A stretch of 64,000 nt of DNA from an uncultured Helicobacter sp. (GCA_949298825.1 CASFYB010000007.1:86060-150059); one strand, 5' to 3'; shown: positions 1-10,713, numbered from the stretch's first letter. The notes: generated from the sequence alone by a model not told the origin. Made by a program: numbers and translations.

Positions 1-127
1 GCATTCTCATCTTACCAGAGATATGGCATAAAGCAATATGACCATTATCTAGCTCCACCCTAAAGGTCGCATTAGGCAACGCCTCAACAACTTTGCCATC
101 AATCTCAATTACATCATCTTTTGCCAT
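1..127 (-). CDS. infA: Translation initiation factor IF-1 (partial, cut by window edge)
   Basis: IF-1 is a small OB-fold protein that binds the A site of the 30S subunit during initiation. Translating the minus strand from ATG at 127 gives an uninterrupted 42 residues that match the IF-1 N-terminus ([20 protein letters not shown], later FRVELDNGH and the KMRM region). The C-terminal ~30 residues lie beyond base 1. The start overlaps the map stop by one base (TAATG), so the two genes are probably translationally coupled. The map-infA order at the end of the spc operon is typical. Confidence 0.93.
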   Translation of the reverse strand, partial: MAKDDVIEIDGKVVEALPNATFRVELDNGHIALCHISGKMRM

Positions 128-888
128 TACTCATTCTCCGTTAAAATTTTTGCTCTACCGTTAATAACAGCGACAGTGTGTTCATAATGTGCACCCCTAA
201 AACCATCTTCTGAAACCACACCCCAACCATCAGACAATACTTTAGGTTTTCCACTTTCAACACAAATCATAGGCTCAATACAAAAAACCATACCATTGCG
301 TATCTTTGGGCCCTGCTTTGCATTATTAGAATCTAAATAATTCATAATCATAGGCTCATCATGAGGTTTCCTTCCAATACCATGCCCACAATAATCCCTC
401 AAAGGCACAAAACCTCTTGCAAGAATAAAATCTTCTATAATCTTGCTTAATTCTTTAAAGTACATTCCATCTCTAATTTCTGAAATAGCATGCATTAGAG
501 AATCTTTTGCACAAGCTATAAGAGCCTTGCTTTGAGAATCTGTATTTCCAACTGACAGAGTGATAGCACCATCACCATACCATCCATCCAGCTCGCTACC
601 AATATCTATCCCAACAATATCTCCTTCTTTTAGGCAATAAGAAGAGGGGATACCATGGATTATCACTTCATTCACTGAAATACAAGCAGCATGAGGAAAA
701 CCATAGAGCCCCTTAAAAGAAGGTCTAGCACCAAAAGAAATAATATGCTCCTCAACAAGAGAATCTAACTCCAATAAACTAACTCCTGGTTTGACAAAAT
801 CCTTAATATAGGCTAAGGTATTCCCAACTATCTTAGAAGCATTATGGAGCTTATCAATTTCACCAGCATTACGAATAGGAATAGACAT
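127..888 (-). CDS. map: Methionine aminopeptidase, type I
   Basis: Removes the N-terminal initiator methionine from nascent proteins in the cytoplasm. The 253-residue protein has the usual type I length and every metal ligand of the pita-bread fold: D95 (GIDIG), D106 (YGDGA), H169 (CGHGIG), E205 (CIEPM) and E236 (HYEHT), plus the substrate-side H79. It sits between secY and infA, sharing one base with each (TAATG at both ends). Co-transcription with the ribosomal operon follows from this spacing. No anomalies are seen. Confidence 0.96.
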   Translation of the reverse strand: MSIPIRNAGEIDKLHNASKIVGNTLAYIKDFVKPGVSLLELDSLVEEHIISFGARPSFKGLYGFPHAACISVNEVIIHGIPSSYCLKEGDIVGIDIGSELDGWYGDGAITLSVGNTDSQSKALIACAKDSLMHAISEIRDGMYFKELSKIIEDFILARGFVPLRDYCGHGIGRKPHDEPMIMNYLDSNNAKQGPKIRNGMVFCIEPMICVESGKPKVLSDGWGVVSEDGFRGAHYEHTVAVINGRAKILTENE

Positions 889-2144
889 TAAAATCCTACA
901 GCACTAAGCGTTTTATATTTGCTCATATAAACCTGAGCTTCGATTTTTCTCATTGTATCAATCGCAACTTGTACAACAATCAACACAGCTGTCCCACCAA
1001 AATAAAAAGGGACACCCATGCTTTTTACTAAAATCCAGGGTAGTGTTGAAATAATAGCCAAATAGAGGGAACCAAAAAGAGTGATTCTACCTACTACTCC
1101 ATTTAGAAAATGCACAGTACCTTCACCTGGACGCATACCAGGGATATACCCACCTTGTCTTTTTAGATTTTCTGCAATATCCTTAGAATTAAAGGCGATG
1201 GAAGCATAAAAATATGCAAAGAAAATAACAAAAAAGAACATCAAAATATTATAAATATACTTATCTGGTCCTAGAAAATCTGCAATTGCTCTCAATGTTT
1301 CATTACTAGAAGCATGAAGTATGGTAGAAGGGAAAACAAGCAGGGCAGAAGCAAAAATTGGAGGGATAACTCCACTTAGATTAATCTTAATGGGAATATA
1401 ATTCATGATGCGCTTATTTTGATTCTGCATAATAACTTTGCGCGCATAAGAAACAGGTATTCTGCGCTCACCTAATTCAACATAGATAATCGCAAAGACA
1501 GTCAAAATAATAATAGCCAAGATAGCAACTAAAACAAGATAACTGATCTCCCCAGTATTCACCAAACCAAATGTACCCTCAATGGCAGATGGTATCCCAG
1601 AAACAATACCAGAAAAGATAATAAGACTGATACCATTACCCACACCTCGTTGAGTGATTTGTTCACCAATCCACATTAAAAGCATTGTGCCTGTTAACAT
1701 TGAAAAAATAGCAATAAAAATAAAGCTTTGCATATCAATCATAATAGCATTGCCATTGCCCATATTTCTTAATAAAAAAGAGACGCTTACTGCCTGTACA
1801 ATAGTTACTAAAATAGTAACATAGCGGACAATCTGCATATATTTTTGCATGCCATCACGCTCTTTCTTCATTTTTCCTAAAGCAGGGAATGTAGCTGCCA
1901 AAAGCTCCATCACAATAGAAGCTGTAATATAAGGCATAATACCTAGAGAAATAATACTAAGCCGTTCAACAGCATGTCCACTAAACATATTAAATAAACC
2001 TAGGGCATTCTGACTACCAGCTGAGCGGAAAAAATCCTTGATTACCTCAATATCTACACCAGGGATAGGCACATAAGCCAAAACCCTATATAAAAATAAA
2101 AAAATAAGGGTAATGAGAATCTTATTAACAATTGCTCTATTCAT
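888..2144 (-). CDS. secY: Preprotein translocase subunit SecY
   Basis: Channel-forming inner-membrane subunit of the SecYEG translocon. The 418-residue protein has about ten hydrophobic segments and typical SecY signatures: the plug and TM2 region (LGIMPYITASIVMELL), the cytosolic loop before TM5 (ITQRGVGNGISLIIF), the C5 region (RRIPVSYARK) and NLKRQGGYIPGMRPG. It lies downstream of rplO and shares one base with map. Its place between L15 and Map is the normal spc-operon arrangement. Confidence 0.97.
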   Translation of the reverse strand: MNRAIVNKILITLIFLFLYRVLAYVPIPGVDIEVIKDFFRSAGSQNALGLFNMFSGHAVERLSIISLGIMPYITASIVMELLAATFPALGKMKKERDGMQKYMQIVRYVTILVTIVQAVSVSFLLRNMGNGNAIMIDMQSFIFIAIFSMLTGTMLLMWIGEQITQRGVGNGISLIIFSGIVSGIPSAIEGTFGLVNTGEISYLVLVAILAIIILTVFAIIYVELGERRIPVSYARKVIMQNQNKRIMNYIPIKINLSGVIPPIFASALLVFPSTILHASSNETLRAIADFLGPDKYIYNILMFFFVIFFAYFYASIAFNSKDIAENLKRQGGYIPGMRPGEGTVHFLNGVVGRITLFGSLYLAIISTLPWILVKSMGVPFYFGGTAVLIVVQVAIDTMRKIEAQVYMSKYKTLSAVGF

Positions 2145-2159
2145 TATTGTCTACCGCTA

Positions 2160-2558
2160 TTATTTACCACTTGTTGTGATACGCTCATCTTTAATCTTAG
2201 ATACAAATGTCTTAGCATCTGCTCCAATAAGTTTAATCTTCTTTACATATTTTGGAAATCTATGTACCGCACGAATGCTATCAAATGTCAGTTCAGCAAG
2301 CTCTTTAATTGCAGCAACTTTTGCAGTATTAATTACATAGATACCATTATATGCGACACGAAAACCAACTTTTGGTAGACGTCTTTGTAATGGCTGCTGA
2401 CCACCTTCAAAGCCTCTTTTTGCTTTATAACCAGTTCTGGCAGTTTGACCCTTTCCACCACGAGTAGAAGTCTTGCCCATACCACTTCCCTGTCCACGAC
2501 CAACTCTCTTAATATCGCGAACACTTCCTTGTGCTGGTTTAATATTCTCTAATGCCAT
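2160..2558 (-). CDS. rplO: 50S ribosomal protein L15
   Basis: L15 is a late-assembling large-subunit protein that binds 23S rRNA. The 132-residue product has the glycine/arginine-rich N-terminal arm ([21 protein letters not shown]) and the central [15 protein letters not shown] segment typical of the family. It directly follows rpsE; the L30 gene (rpmD), which usually separates S5 from L15 in other bacteria, is absent. An overlapping frame in the same region is a shadow. Confidence 0.95.
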   Translation of the reverse strand: MALENIKPAQGSVRDIKRVGRGQGSGMGKTSTRGGKGQTARTGYKAKRGFEGGQQPLQRRLPKVGFRVAYNGIYVINTAKVAAIKELAELTFDSIRAVHRFPKYVKKIKLIGADAKTFVSKIKDERITTSGK

Positions 2559-2569
2559 ATCCTAACTCC

Positions 2570-3010
2570 TTAAGCCTTAATTCTAGCAAGTGCATCAATT
2601 GTAGCACGTACAACATTATAAGGATTATTTGATCCAAGAGATTTTGTCAAAATATCCTTAATACCAGCAAGCTCTATTACAGGTCGAGCAGATCCACCAG
2701 CAATAACACCTGTTCCTTCGCTGGCAGGTTTAAGCAAGATTCTACTTGCATTGTACTTGTGCTCAATATCATGTGCAATTGTTGTACCCTTAACATTAAC
2801 CTGAATAATATTTTTAAATGCATCATCCACGGCCTTTTTAATGGCATCAGGCACTTCTTTAGCCTTGCCCAAGCCAAAGCCAACAAGACCATTTTTATTA
2901 CCCACGACAACTAATGCATTAAAGCGGAATCTTCTACCGCCCTTAACAACCTTAGTTACTCTACCGATATTGACCACTACTTCACTGAATTCTTCTCTAT
3001 TAATTTCCAT
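2570..3010 (-). CDS. rpsE: 30S ribosomal protein S5
   Basis: S5 helps decoding accuracy and lines the mRNA entry tunnel. The 146-residue product carries the S5 double-stranded RNA-binding domain ([33 protein letters not shown]) and the C-terminal S5 fold ([19 protein letters not shown]). Two in-frame ATGs lie at 3016 and 3010. The one at 3010 is chosen because AAGGA sits five bases upstream, whereas the first ATG overlaps the ribosome binding site. It lies between rplR and rplO. Confidence 0.95.
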   Translation of the reverse strand: MEINREEFSEVVVNIGRVTKVVKGGRRFRFNALVVVGNKNGLVGFGLGKAKEVPDAIKKAVDDAFKNIIQVNVKGTTIAHDIEHKYNASRILLKPASEGTGVIAGGSARPVIELAGIKDILTKSLGSNNPYNVVRATIDALARIKA

Positions 3011-3019
3011 TTCCATCCT

Positions 3020-3376
3020 TTATAGTGTAATGCCATTTTCTCTAAGCGAATCAGCAAAAGCTGCCACTACGCCATGATAGAGGTAACCATTTCGATCAAG
3101 CGCCACTTCTGAGATCCCTTTATTTTTAAGCATATCAGCAAAAGCTTTGGCAATCTCTTTAGCATTCTCTTTATTATTGCCAAGTTTAAGTTTTTTTCCA
3201 TCAACATTAGCTAATGTTATTTGCTTTTCATCATCAATAGCTTGTGCATAGAAATATTTATTACTTCTAAAAACACTTACTCTTGGCTTATTTGCTGTAC
3301 CAAAAATAGAATTTCTAATTCTAAGTTTCCTTTTATTTCTTAAGGCTTTCTTCTTTGCTAAAATTTTACTTGTCAT
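3020..3376 (-). CDS. rplR: 50S ribosomal protein L18
   Basis: L18 binds 5S rRNA and helps attach it to the large subunit. The 118-residue product has the basic N-terminus ([17 protein letters not shown]), the [19 protein letters not shown] core and the family C-terminal block with [14 protein letters not shown] residues ([19 protein letters not shown]). It lies in the normal place between rplF and rpsE with short gaps. No unusual features are seen. Confidence 0.95.
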   Translation of the reverse strand: MTSKILAKKKALRNKRKLRIRNSIFGTANKPRVSVFRSNKYFYAQAIDDEKQITLANVDGKKLKLGNNKENAKEIAKAFADMLKNKGISEVALDRNGYLYHGVVAAFADSLRENGITL

Positions 3377-3390
3377 ACCATCACCCCTAA

Positions 3391-3927
3391 TTATTTCTTG
3401 GCAGTTTTACCAGCTTTGCGAATAATTGTTTCATCGCTGTATTTAATACCCTTGCCCTTATATGGCTCAGGTGGGCGAAACTCTCTAATCTCTGCGGCTA
3501 TCTGTCCTACCTGCTGCTTATCACTTCCCTTAATGGTAATAAGATTCTTATCTACTGTCATTTCAATACCATCTGGGATAGCATATTTTACAGGATGAGA
3601 AAATCCGAGTGCTAAATCTAGCGTCTTGCCAGAAACAGCAACCTTATAACCAACGCCATTTACCTCTAAAACTTTAGTGAAACCTGTAGTCATTCCAATA
3701 ACAATATTATTGGCCAATGCTCGATATGTCCCCCAATACGCTCTAGATTGTGGCTGATCATCTATAGATTTGAAACTAAGCTCATTATTACTATAATCAA
3801 TCTGAACTCTTCCATAGGTTTCTAACTCTTTTTGGAGTTTGCTATTTTTAAACACAATTTTGCTCCCTTGTACACTTACTTCAATAGTGCTTGGGATGCT
3901 AATAGGTCTTTTTCCAACTCTTGACAT
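3391..3927 (-). CDS. rplF: 50S ribosomal protein L6
   Basis: L6 sits near the factor-binding site of the 50S subunit. The 178-residue product starts [12 protein letters not shown] and ends with the signature [16 protein letters not shown], both hallmarks of bacterial L6, with two repeated alpha/beta domains between. Position in the spc operon (after rpsH, before rplR) is canonical. Confidence 0.96.
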   Translation of the reverse strand: MSRVGKRPISIPSTIEVSVQGSKIVFKNSKLQKELETYGRVQIDYSNNELSFKSIDDQPQSRAYWGTYRALANNIVIGMTTGFTKVLEVNGVGYKVAVSGKTLDLALGFSHPVKYAIPDGIEMTVDKNLITIKGSDKQQVGQIAAEIREFRPPEPYKGKGIKYSDETIIRKAGKTAKK

Positions 3928-3937
3928 TATTTTTCTC

Positions 3938-4333
3938 CTACCAAATACTGCATAGCGCTTCGCCGCCTACATTTTGCTTATATGCTTCCTCATTGCCAAT
4001 CACACCCTTATTCGTGCTCACAACAATAACACCATAACCATTTTTAAATCGCTTTAACTCTGTATGGCTTTTATAAACTCTACGTCCAGGTTTACTAATT
4101 CTCTTAATTTCATTAATAACAGAATAGCCTCTATCATTATAGGCTAACTGTACTGATATGGATTGCTTCCCATCCTTATCATTTATACTAAAATCCTTAA
4201 TAAACCCTCTGCTTTTAAAAACTTCTAGAATAGAAACCACAATCTTAGCATAGTAAAGTGTAGTTGTATCAAGACGTCTCATGGACGCATTTCTAATGCG
4301 AGTTAAAGAATCTGCAATAATATCATTTACCAT
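3938..4333 (-). CDS. rpsH: 30S ribosomal protein S8
   Basis: S8 binds the central domain of 16S rRNA, and in enteric bacteria it also represses the spc operon. The 131-residue product has the N-terminal [16 protein letters not shown] motif, the [27 protein letters not shown] block and a normal C-terminal GGEALCSIW. It lies between rpsN and rplF. Whether it autoregulates in this organism cannot be seen from the sequence. Confidence 0.96.
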   Translation of the reverse strand: MVNDIIADSLTRIRNASMRRLDTTTLYYAKIVVSILEVFKSRGFIKDFSINDKDGKQSISVQLAYNDRGYSVINEIKRISKPGRRVYKSHTELKRFKNGYGVIVVSTNKGVIGNEEAYKQNVGGEALCSIW

Positions 4334-4342
4334 TTTTTCTCC

Positions 4343-4528
4343 TTACCAACTAGCTTTACGAAGACCTGGAATAAGTCCCTCATTACCCATTTTTCTAAGG
4401 CATACTCTACAAAGTCCAAAATCTCTATATACAGAATGTGGTCTTCCGCAAACTTGGCATCTCGTATAAGCACGTACGCCAAATTTAGCTTTTCTATTTG
4501 TTTTTGCAATCATTGATTTCTTTGCCAT
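4343..4528 (-). CDS. rpsN: 30S ribosomal protein S14, zinc-binding (type Z)
   Basis: Short S14 of the 3' head domain of the 30S subunit. The 61-residue product has two CxxC pairs, C24/C27 and C40/C43, that form a zinc ribbon, so this is the C+ (type Z) form rather than the ~100-residue C- form. It lies in the standard spc position between rplE and rpsH. An overlapping frame here is a shadow. Confidence 0.96.
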   Translation of the reverse strand: MAKKSMIAKTNRKAKFGVRAYTRCQVCGRPHSVYRDFGLCRVCLRKMGNEGLIPGLRKASW

Positions 4529-4530
4529 AA

Positions 4531-5076
4531 TTATCTCCCTTTTGAAAACGGCATACCAAACATTTCAAGAAGTTTGAATGCTTCTTTATCACTATTAGTT
4601 GAAGTAACCATTGTAATATTCATTCCATGTGTTACCATAATATCATCATATACCACTTCAGGGAACATTAGCTGCTCATTAAGACCAAAACTATAATTAC
4701 CGCGACCATCAAAACCATTTCTTGGCACACCACGGAAGTCTTTCACTCTTGGAAGAGCGATAACAATAAGCTTTTCTAAAAAGTTGTACATCTGATTCCC
4801 ACGCAAAGTAACTTTTACGCCCATAGGCATTCCTTCACGCATTTTAAAACCTGCTACAGACTTCTTTGCTAAAGTAACTACAGCCCTTTGACCAGCAATT
4901 AATGATATAGTATCTGCCATATTCTGGATAATTTTCGCATCCTTAGCATAATCACCAGCACCAACACTAATTACAATTTTCTCAAGCCTTGGAAGCAGCA
5001 TTGGATTCTTAATTTCAAGCTCACTAGCAAGTTTTTGCTTTATTTCTTCATTATATTTTCGCTTCAAATCAAACAT
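4531..5076 (-). CDS. rplE: 50S ribosomal protein L5
   Basis: L5 binds 5S rRNA and contacts the P-site tRNA. The 181-residue product has the family motifs [38 protein letters not shown] and the loop [20 protein letters not shown]. It starts immediately after rplX and ends two bases before rpsN, consistent with tight operon packing. Confidence 0.96.
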   Translation of the reverse strand: MFDLKRKYNEEIKQKLASELEIKNPMLLPRLEKIVISVGAGDYAKDAKIIQNMADTISLIAGQRAVVTLAKKSVAGFKMREGMPMGVKVTLRGNQMYNFLEKLIVIALPRVKDFRGVPRNGFDGRGNYSFGLNEQLMFPEVVYDDIMVTHGMNITMVTSTNSDKEAFKLLEMFGMPFSKGR

Positions 5077-5310
5077 TTACTTCTCCTCAGCCTTCTTCAC
5101 ATTAGAAATGTGCATAGGCATTTCCTTTGAGATAAAACCACCTTTTGGATTATTATCACTTGGTTTAATAGCCTTTTTTGCGATTTTACAACCCTCAACT
5201 ACCACCGTAGAATCCTTAGGCATTACAGAAAGAACCTTGCCTGTCTTACCCTTATCATCACCGGCAATAATTCTAACCATATCACCTTTTTTAATCTTTA
5301 ACTTTGCCAT
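5077..5310 (-). CDS. rplX: 50S ribosomal protein L24
   Basis: L24 is an assembly initiator of the large subunit. The 77-residue product has the KOW motif near its N-terminus ([20 protein letters not shown]) and a basic central part. It is shorter than the ~100-residue L24 of enteric bacteria, consistent with a reduced C-terminal tail. Its start overlaps the rplN stop by one base. Confidence 0.95.
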   Translation of the reverse strand: MAKLKIKKGDMVRIIAGDDKGKTGKVLSVMPKDSTVVVEGCKIAKKAIKPSDNNPKGGFISKEMPMHISNVKKAEEK

Positions 5311-5678
5311 TACAATACCTCCGGAGCTAACGATACGATTTTCATAAAGTTTGCATATCGCACTTCTCTACTAACAGGTCCAAAAATCCTTGTCCCAATG
5401 GGCTCTTTTTTAGCATCAAGAATTACAGCTGCATTATCATCAAATCGGATAAGAGAACCATTTTCTCGGTGTACTTCTTTTTTTGTGCGCACCACAACAG
5501 CCTTAACAACTTGACCTTTTTTGATCTTGCCATTTGGGAGAGCTTTTTTTACAGATGCAACAATAACATCTCCCACACTTGCATAGCGTTTATGGCTACC
5601 ACCAAGAACCTTAATACACATAATTTCTTTAGCACCACTATTATCAGCAACAGTTAATCTTGTGAAACTTTGTATCAT
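5310..5678 (-). CDS. rplN: 50S ribosomal protein L14
   Basis: L14 forms an intersubunit bridge with 16S rRNA and binds the silencing factor RsfS in bacteria generally. The 122-residue product begins [27 protein letters not shown] and has the conserved [24 protein letters not shown] block, the canonical L14 pattern. It sits between rpsQ and rplX. Confidence 0.97.
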   Translation of the reverse strand: MIQSFTRLTVADNSGAKEIMCIKVLGGSHKRYASVGDVIVASVKKALPNGKIKKGQVVKAVVVRTKKEVHRENGSLIRFDDNAAVILDAKKEPIGTRIFGPVSREVRYANFMKIVSLAPEVL

Positions 5679-5679
5679 T

Positions 5680-5940
5680 TTACACTCCTACTGAAATAAT
5701 GTCTTTAAGTTTAAAAGCCTTGGTTTTAGACAATGGCTTGCATTCAATGGCGGTGATTACATCACCCACTTTTGTACTATTCTGCTCATCATGAACAGCA
5801 TATTTCTTAAATCGCTTAACGATCTTTCTATATTTTGGGTGCACAACCTTTCTCTCTACTAAAATTGTTACGCTTTTATCACCAGCTTTGCTAACAACTT
5901 CACCCTGAATTATTCTCTTATGTGGTTGCTTTTCACTCAT
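5680..5940 (-). CDS. rpsQ: 30S ribosomal protein S17
   Basis: S17 is a primary 16S rRNA-binding protein with an OB fold. The 86-residue product contains [20 protein letters not shown], the KKYAVHDE block and [20 protein letters not shown], which are standard S17 features. It is preceded by rpmC and followed one base later by rplN. Confidence 0.95.
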   Translation of the reverse strand: MSEKQPHKRIIQGEVVSKAGDKSVTILVERKVVHPKYRKIVKRFKKYAVHDEQNSTKVGDVITAIECKPLSKTKAFKLKDIISVGV

Positions 5941-5949
5941 GCCAAATCC

Positions 5950-6138
5950 TTAATTATTCTTTGCAGATATTGCAGTATTGATACGAGCAATATCCTTTCT
6001 TACTACTGCAATCTGACTAGGATTAGTCAACTGCATTGTTTTAAGCTTTAAGCGTAGTTCAAAAAGCTCTGCCTTTTTATCCTTTAACATCTTACTCAAT
6101 TCATTGATATCTTTATCTTTTAACTCAGTAAATTTCAT
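5950..6138 (-). CDS. rpmC: 50S ribosomal protein L29
   Basis: L29 lies at the polypeptide exit tunnel. The product is a two-helix protein of 62 residues beginning [11 protein letters not shown], with the family pattern [20 protein letters not shown] and the C-terminal VRKDIARI. The ATG at 6138 is preferred over an in-frame GTG at 6144 because it gives the conserved N-terminus. It overlaps the end of rplP by 14 bases. Confidence 0.93.
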   Translation of the reverse strand: MKFTELKDKDINELSKMLKDKKAELFELRLKLKTMQLTNPSQIAVVRKDIARINTAISAKNN

Positions 6139-6550
6139 TTTCACTCTCGCTTGTCACAATTTTTGTTTTAAATGGTAATTTACTTTGTGCTAGAGCCAAA
6201 GCTTCACGTGCAGTCGCTTCATCAATCCCAATCATTTCATAAACAATTCGACCAGGCTTGATATTCATTACCCATTTTTCTACAGAACCCTTACCCTTAC
6301 CCATTCTCGTAGCCAAAGGCTTAGCTGTAAGAGGCTTGTCAGGAAATACACGAATCCACACTTTACCCGCTCTTTTGATATGACGAGTCATAGCAATCCT
6401 TGCTGATTCAATTTGACGAGAATCAATTCTGCCATGCTCCAAAGCTTTGATGCCGATATCTCCAAATGCGAGTTTTGCACCCCTGAAAGACTTTCCTCTG
6501 TTTCTGCCTTTCATTTGTTTTCTGTATTTTGTTCTTTTAGGCATCAACAT
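6125..6550 (-). CDS. rplP: 50S ribosomal protein L16
   Basis: L16 organises the A-site tRNA and 5S rRNA region of the 50S subunit. The 141-residue product begins [19 protein letters not shown], the conserved L16 start, and has [11 protein letters not shown] and the C-terminal [12 protein letters not shown]. The first ATG is kept because ML(x)PKRT is the family norm. It overlaps rpmC by 14 bases. Confidence 0.96.
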   Translation of the reverse strand: MLMPKRTKYRKQMKGRNRGKSFRGAKLAFGDIGIKALEHGRIDSRQIESARIAMTRHIKRAGKVWIRVFPDKPLTAKPLATRMGKGKGSVEKWVMNIKPGRIVYEMIGIDEATAREALALAQSKLPFKTKIVTSESENEIY

Positions 6551-6552
6551 AA

Positions 6553-7248
6553 TTATTGTCCTCCTTTCCTAGATCTTTTTGCTTCAGTTTCTTCTTCTTT
6601 TCGTTCTGGCTGGATACCTTTTTGCAATACCTCGCCTTTGAAGATCCAAACTTTAACGCCAATAATTCCATATGTTGTCATTGCCTCAGCAAAACCATAA
6701 TCAATTTTTGCACGCAAAGTATGTAGAGGCACTCTTCCTTCCATATACCACTCAGTCCTTGCCATCTCTGCACCCGCAAGTCTTCCAGAAACCTTAATTT
6801 TAATACCTTTTGCTCCAGATTTCATTGCACTTTGCATAACCTTTTTCATAGCACGTCTGAAAGCTACTCTCTTTTCTAGTTGAATGGCTACATTTTCAGC
6901 CGCAAGCTGTGCATTTGATTGAGGGCGTTTAACCTCTTTGATATTAATAGCTACATCTTTCTTGATTAAATTCTTCAAAGAATCTCTAACTTTTTCAATA
7001 TCTGCACCCTTTTTGCCAATAATTAGACCAGGACGAGCAGCAACCACAGTAACGCGGATTTTCTTTGCTGCACGCTCAATAATAATCTCACTAACACCAG
7101 CATAATAAAGCTCTTTTTTTAAGAACTTTCTCATCTTGTGATCTTCAGCAATATTACTTGGTGTATTCTGTGAGCCAGGGAACCAACGTGAATTCCAGTT
7201 CCTATTAATACCTAATCTTAAACCTATCGGATTAACTTTCTGTCCCAT
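6553..7248 (-). CDS. rpsC: 30S ribosomal protein S3
   Basis: S3 lines the mRNA entry channel and has helicase activity on the incoming message. The 231-residue product has the N-terminal [14 protein letters not shown] signature, a KH domain with [19 protein letters not shown], and the C-terminal S3 domain ([23 protein letters not shown]). The C-terminal ~20 residues are highly charged. It lies between rplV and rplP. Confidence 0.97.
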   Translation of the reverse strand: MGQKVNPIGLRLGINRNWNSRWFPGSQNTPSNIAEDHKMRKFLKKELYYAGVSEIIIERAAKKIRVTVVAARPGLIIGKKGADIEKVRDSLKNLIKKDVAINIKEVKRPQSNAQLAAENVAIQLEKRVAFRRAMKKVMQSAMKSGAKGIKIKVSGRLAGAEMARTEWYMEGRVPLHTLRAKIDYGFAEAMTTYGIIGVKVWIFKGEVLQKGIQPERKEEETEAKRSRKGGQ

Positions 7249-7250
7249 AC

Positions 7251-7676
7251 TTATTCCTCACTCGTTTTATTAGTTGCTTTTGTAACTTTAGCTGATGATT
7301 TTTTTACAGCTTTTGGTGCTGCCTTTTCAGTCTTTTTTTCTATTTTTGTTTCCTGCACAGGTTTAGAAGCAACCTCTACTAAAATATGAGATGTTGGCTT
7401 TCTAATTGGTGTTGCACGGCCACGAGCACGAGGCATAAAACGACGAAGAACAGGGCCAGCATCTACGCGGCAAGAAATAACAATCGCATTCTTAGCATCA
7501 AGCCCACCATTTGCCAAAGCAGATGCAATTACCTTTGAAATCACTTTGGCTGCCTTATTTGGTGTAAACTCAAGACTTGCCATTGCAAGCTCTGCATTCA
7601 TACCTTGTACTTCTCTAGCAACCAAACGTGCCTTAGTCGGAGAAAGTCTAATAAAACGCAACAATGCTTTACTCAT
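7251..7676 (-). CDS. rplV: 50S ribosomal protein L22 with a long basic tail
   Basis: L22 extends into the peptide exit tunnel. The first ~110 residues are standard L22 ([51 protein letters not shown]). The last ~30 residues form an unusual lysine/alanine/threonine-rich tail ([20 protein letters not shown]). The total is 141 residues, against ~110-120 for many L22 proteins. Two adjacent ATGs occur; the second, at 7676, is chosen because AAGGAG lies six bases before it. Confidence 0.95.
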   Translation of the reverse strand: MSKALLRFIRLSPTKARLVAREVQGMNAELAMASLEFTPNKAAKVISKVIASALANGGLDAKNAIVISCRVDAGPVLRRFMPRARGRATPIRKPTSHILVEVASKPVQETKIEKKTEKAAPKAVKKSSAKVTKATNKTSEE

Positions 7677-7686
7677 CATTCACTCC

Positions 7687-7968
7687 TTACTTACCAATTT
7701 TCTTTTGGACACTGCCTTTGTGCCCTTTAAAAGTACGTGTTGGAGCGAATTCACCCAATTTATAACCCACGTGATTCTCCGTAATATATACGGGAACAAA
7801 TACCCTACCATTATGTACATTAAATGTTAGTCCAATCATATCGGGTAAAATAGTACTACGTCTTGACCAAGTTTTAATAGGCTTATTATCTTTAGCCTCC
7901 TTAGCTTTGAGTACTTTCTTTACCAAATAATCATCGATAAAAGGACCTTTTTTTACTGATCTTGCCAT
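7687..7968 (-). CDS. rpsS: 30S ribosomal protein S19
   Basis: S19 lies in the 30S head near the A site. The 93-residue product begins [19 protein letters not shown] and contains [23 protein letters not shown] and the [17 protein letters not shown] block, which together define S19. It is located between rplB and rplV with gaps of about ten bases. Confidence 0.97.
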   Translation of the reverse strand: MARSVKKGPFIDDYLVKKVLKAKEAKDNKPIKTWSRRSTILPDMIGLTFNVHNGRVFVPVYITENHVGYKLGEFAPTRTFKGHKGSVQKKIGK

Positions 7969-7978
7969 CGTTTATTCC

Positions 7979-8806
7979 TTATTTCTTTCTTCTTGAGATG
8001 ATGAGTCTATCACTAGCTTTTTTCTTTCTTGTTTTATAACCCTTAGCTGGAGTTCCCCAAGGTGAAACAGGATGTCCGCTAGAACCGGTTTTACCTTCAC
8101 CACCACCATGTGGGTGATCTACTGGGTTCATTGCACTACCTCTAGTTTGAGGGCGGATTCCTCTATGGCGATTTCTACCAGCCTTACCAATACTAATATT
8201 GATAAAATCTTCATTACCAACAACACCAATAGTGGCCATACACTCTCCTAGAATGTATCTCATCTCGCCACTTGGCATTCTAATGATAATATACTTGCCT
8301 TCACGACCCATGATCTGTGCACTAGCACCGGCACTTCTAGCCAATTGCCCACCTGCACCTGGATGCATTTCAATATTATGAACAATAGTTCCAACAGGGA
8401 TATTTTTCAATCTCATTGCATATCCCACTTTAATATCAAGTCCATCCTCTGCTGCAATAACCTTATCGCCAACCTTAAGACCGCTAGGTTGAATAATATA
8501 ACGCTTATCTCCATCTGGATAGAACACTAAAGCAATGCGACAATTTCTGTATGGATCATACTCAATTGCTGCAACCTTACCTTCAATATTAAATTTATTA
8601 CGCTTAAAATCAATAATACGATAAAGTTTTTTAGCGCCACCCTCTTTATGACGGCTTGTAATTCTTCCATTGTTATTTCTTCCTGCGCTAACTGGAAGCT
8701 TTATCAAAAGTTTTTTTACACTAGCCTTTGCAGTGATATCACTGGAGCTAAGCCCAGACATAAATCTTCTGCTAGGCGTATATGGTTTATAAGTTTTTAC
8801 TGCCAT
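7979..8806 (-). CDS. rplB: 50S ribosomal protein L2
   Basis: L2 is needed for subunit association and peptidyl transfer. The 275-residue product shows the family motifs [17 protein letters not shown] ([16 protein letters not shown]), the central [19 protein letters not shown], and [17 protein letters not shown] with the histidine important for activity. Length and motifs are normal. It lies between rplW and rpsS. Confidence 0.97.
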   Translation of the reverse strand: MAVKTYKPYTPSRRFMSGLSSSDITAKASVKKLLIKLPVSAGRNNNGRITSRHKEGGAKKLYRIIDFKRNKFNIEGKVAAIEYDPYRNCRIALVFYPDGDKRYIIQPSGLKVGDKVIAAEDGLDIKVGYAMRLKNIPVGTIVHNIEMHPGAGGQLARSAGASAQIMGREGKYIIIRMPSGEMRYILGECMATIGVVGNEDFINISIGKAGRNRHRGIRPQTRGSAMNPVDHPHGGGEGKTGSSGHPVSPWGTPAKGYKTRKKKASDRLIISRRKK

Positions 8807-8816
8807 TTCCTACTCC

Positions 8817-9098
8817 TTACACTGCAAGCGAATCAATTTTCGCATCATCTGGAATTTTTACATAAAATTTCTTAAAAGAGCTTCTTTGACCCAAACGCCC
8901 TCTAAATCTCTTTGTTTTTCCCTCTTGATTTAAAGAGTTGATCTTAAGTGGAATAAAACCAAAATACTCTTTAAAAACTTGCTTAAGCTGATTTTTGGTT
9001 ACCTTGCTTGATGTCTGGACTACAAGCACACCACTTTCTTTTAGATTTAAAGACTTTTCGGTATAAAGGATTGATTTTATATCTGTAATATCTGCCAT
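8817..9098 (-). CDS. rplW: 50S ribosomal protein L23
   Basis: L23 forms the docking site for trigger factor and SRP at the tunnel exit. The 93-residue product has the [10 protein letters not shown] start, [22 protein letters not shown] and the [21 protein letters not shown] segment typical of L23. It sits between rplD and rplB. Confidence 0.94.
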   Translation of the reverse strand: MADITDIKSILYTEKSLNLKESGVLVVQTSSKVTKNQLKQVFKEYFGFIPLKINSLNQEGKTKRFRGRLGQRSSFKKFYVKIPDDAKIDSLAV

Positions 9099-9109
9099 TC
9101 TATCCTCCT

Positions 9110-9727
9110 TTACTGATTTCGCGCAACAATGGAATCAAATACTGCTTTTTCCATCACCACTGATCTAAATGCTGCTACCAAGTAGGCGTTCAACTCATTT
9201 GCATCAACAAGATAGCAATTCTCAAGATTTCTAAATGCCAAGAAAGTATTTTCATTACTCATCTGAGCTACAAATAGTGTGCTGCGCTCATTAAGAGTTT
9301 TAAACATTTTGAAGGCATCTTTTGTCTTGCCACTTTCAATCTCAACAGAATCTACAATATAGAGTTTACCCGCATTAGCTTTTTGCTCAAGTGCAAGCTC
9401 CAATGCCAAGCGCTTCTGCTTTTTATTTACCTTTAGATCATAGTTTCTATTATTAGAAGGACCATGAGATACACCACCACCTACAAAAACTGGTGAAGTG
9501 ATACTACCGGCTCTTGCGCGACCACCACCCTTTTGACTCCAAGGCTTTTTACCACCACCACTAACTTCGCCACGATTCTTAGCCTTAGCGCTATTATTGC
9601 GCAAAGAAGCAAGATAGGACTTAATATATAGGTAGAGATTATGCTCTTTAATTTCGCTATAGCTTTTCGGCAAATCAATTTCACTATTTTTCTTCAGTTG
9701 TTTATCTAATACAATTGCTTTACTCAT
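9110..9727 (-). CDS. rplD: 50S ribosomal protein L4
   Basis: L4 is a 23S rRNA-binding protein with a loop into the exit tunnel; in enteric bacteria it also attenuates the S10 operon. The 205-residue product has the conserved loop [20 protein letters not shown] and [21 protein letters not shown]. ATGs at 9733 and 9727 are both possible; the second is preferred because AAGG lies at a better distance. Confidence 0.95.
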   Translation of the reverse strand: MSKAIVLDKQLKKNSEIDLPKSYSEIKEHNLYLYIKSYLASLRNNSAKAKNRGEVSGGGKKPWSQKGGGRARAGSITSPVFVGGGVSHGPSNNRNYDLKVNKKQKRLALELALEQKANAGKLYIVDSVEIESGKTKDAFKMFKTLNERSTLFVAQMSNENTFLAFRNLENCYLVDANELNAYLVAAFRSVVMEKAVFDSIVARNQ

Positions 9728-9738
9728 ATTCATCTACC

Positions 9739-10317
9739 TTATTTGAGGATTTGGATTTTCCCATATGCACCAGAGAATCCAGAAACAGAACCCTTTAGTA
9801 CTAAAATATGGCTATCTTTATCAAAAGAAATAACATCATTTTGTACACTAACAGTTTCATTTCCATAGTGTCCGGCCATTTTCTTACCTGGTTGAACACG
9901 CCCTGGCCATTCACGATTACCAATAGAACCTAATCTTCTGTGGAATCTACTTCCATGCGCTGCTGGTCCTCCTTGGAAATTCCATCGTTTCATAGCACCG
10001 CTGAAACCACGACCCTTAGTTTTAAAAGTAACCTTTAAACGCTTAGCACTCTCTAATGCGCTCATATCTAAATCGCCTGCTTCTGTATTAGCTACTGCCA
10101 ATGTAGCAAAACGATTAAACTCTTTGCTAAGGTTATATTTTTTCTGCTGTCCAGCAATAGCCTTATTCATCATTTTACCCTTAGCATAGGCTACTAGTGC
10201 TTTCTTATTTTCATATACTTCGCAGACCTTAGCATCAAGTACTCTTAGCAAGGTTACTGCCTTGCTTTGAGTATCGATGGTTCTGCTCATTCCGATTTTT
10301 TCTACTAAAAATTCCAT
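9739..10317 (-). CDS. rplC: 50S ribosomal protein L3
   Basis: L3 is an early assembly protein near the peptidyl-transferase centre. The 192-residue product begins [13 protein letters not shown] and has [21 protein letters not shown] followed by [26 protein letters not shown], the L3 signature. The ATG at 10317 is chosen because it gives the family N-terminus and has AAGGA at good spacing. An upstream in-frame start would add seven residues with no support. Confidence 0.96.
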   Translation of the reverse strand: MEFLVEKIGMSRTIDTQSKAVTLLRVLDAKVCEVYENKKALVAYAKGKMMNKAIAGQQKKYNLSKEFNRFATLAVANTEAGDLDMSALESAKRLKVTFKTKGRGFSGAMKRWNFQGGPAAHGSRFHRRLGSIGNREWPGRVQPGKKMAGHYGNETVSVQNDVISFDKDSHILVLKGSVSGFSGAYGKIQILK

Positions 10318-10338
10318 AGCTATTCCTTCAATCCTCAA

Positions 10339-10650
10339 TTATTTGCCCATTTGCGTTACTTCAACATCTACTTCGGGCGCCAAATCAAGCTTCATTAAGC
10401 TATCCACTGTATCAGGCGTAGCTGACATAATATCTATGATTCTACTATGTACTCTAATCTCAAACTGCTCGCGAGAATCTTTATTAATATGTGGTGAACG
10501 CAAAACAGTATATCTTCTATTTTTTGTTGGCAAGGGAATAGGACCTTTGATATCTGATCCAGTACGTTTGACAGCCTCAACGATAGCCGCCACAGACCTA
10601 TCCAACACTCTATGATCATAAGCCTTTAACTTAAGTCTGATTTTTTCCAT
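10339..10650 (-). CDS. rpsJ: 30S ribosomal protein S10
   Basis: S10 is a 30S head protein that also forms NusB-S10 antitermination complexes. The 103-residue product shows [36 protein letters not shown] and a normal C-terminus. It is the first gene of the ribosomal operon, with about 110 bases of leader and promoter region upstream, ending at the large palindrome at 10767-10815. Confidence 0.97.
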   Translation of the reverse strand: MEKIRLKLKAYDHRVLDRSVAAIVEAVKRTGSDIKGPIPLPTKNRRYTVLRSPHINKDSREQFEIRVHSRIIDIMSATPDTVDSLMKLDLAPEVDVEVTQMGK

Positions 10651-10713
10651 AAAATATCCTTGAAAAAAGAACTCATCAATAAAAAGTGATGTTTACCAAA
10701 AAATGGAAGCTAA

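Noticed and set aside
2333..2524. Open frame of 63 codons on the minus strand inside rplO
   Set aside because: It lies in another frame of a clear L15 gene and has no family pattern or own ribosome site.
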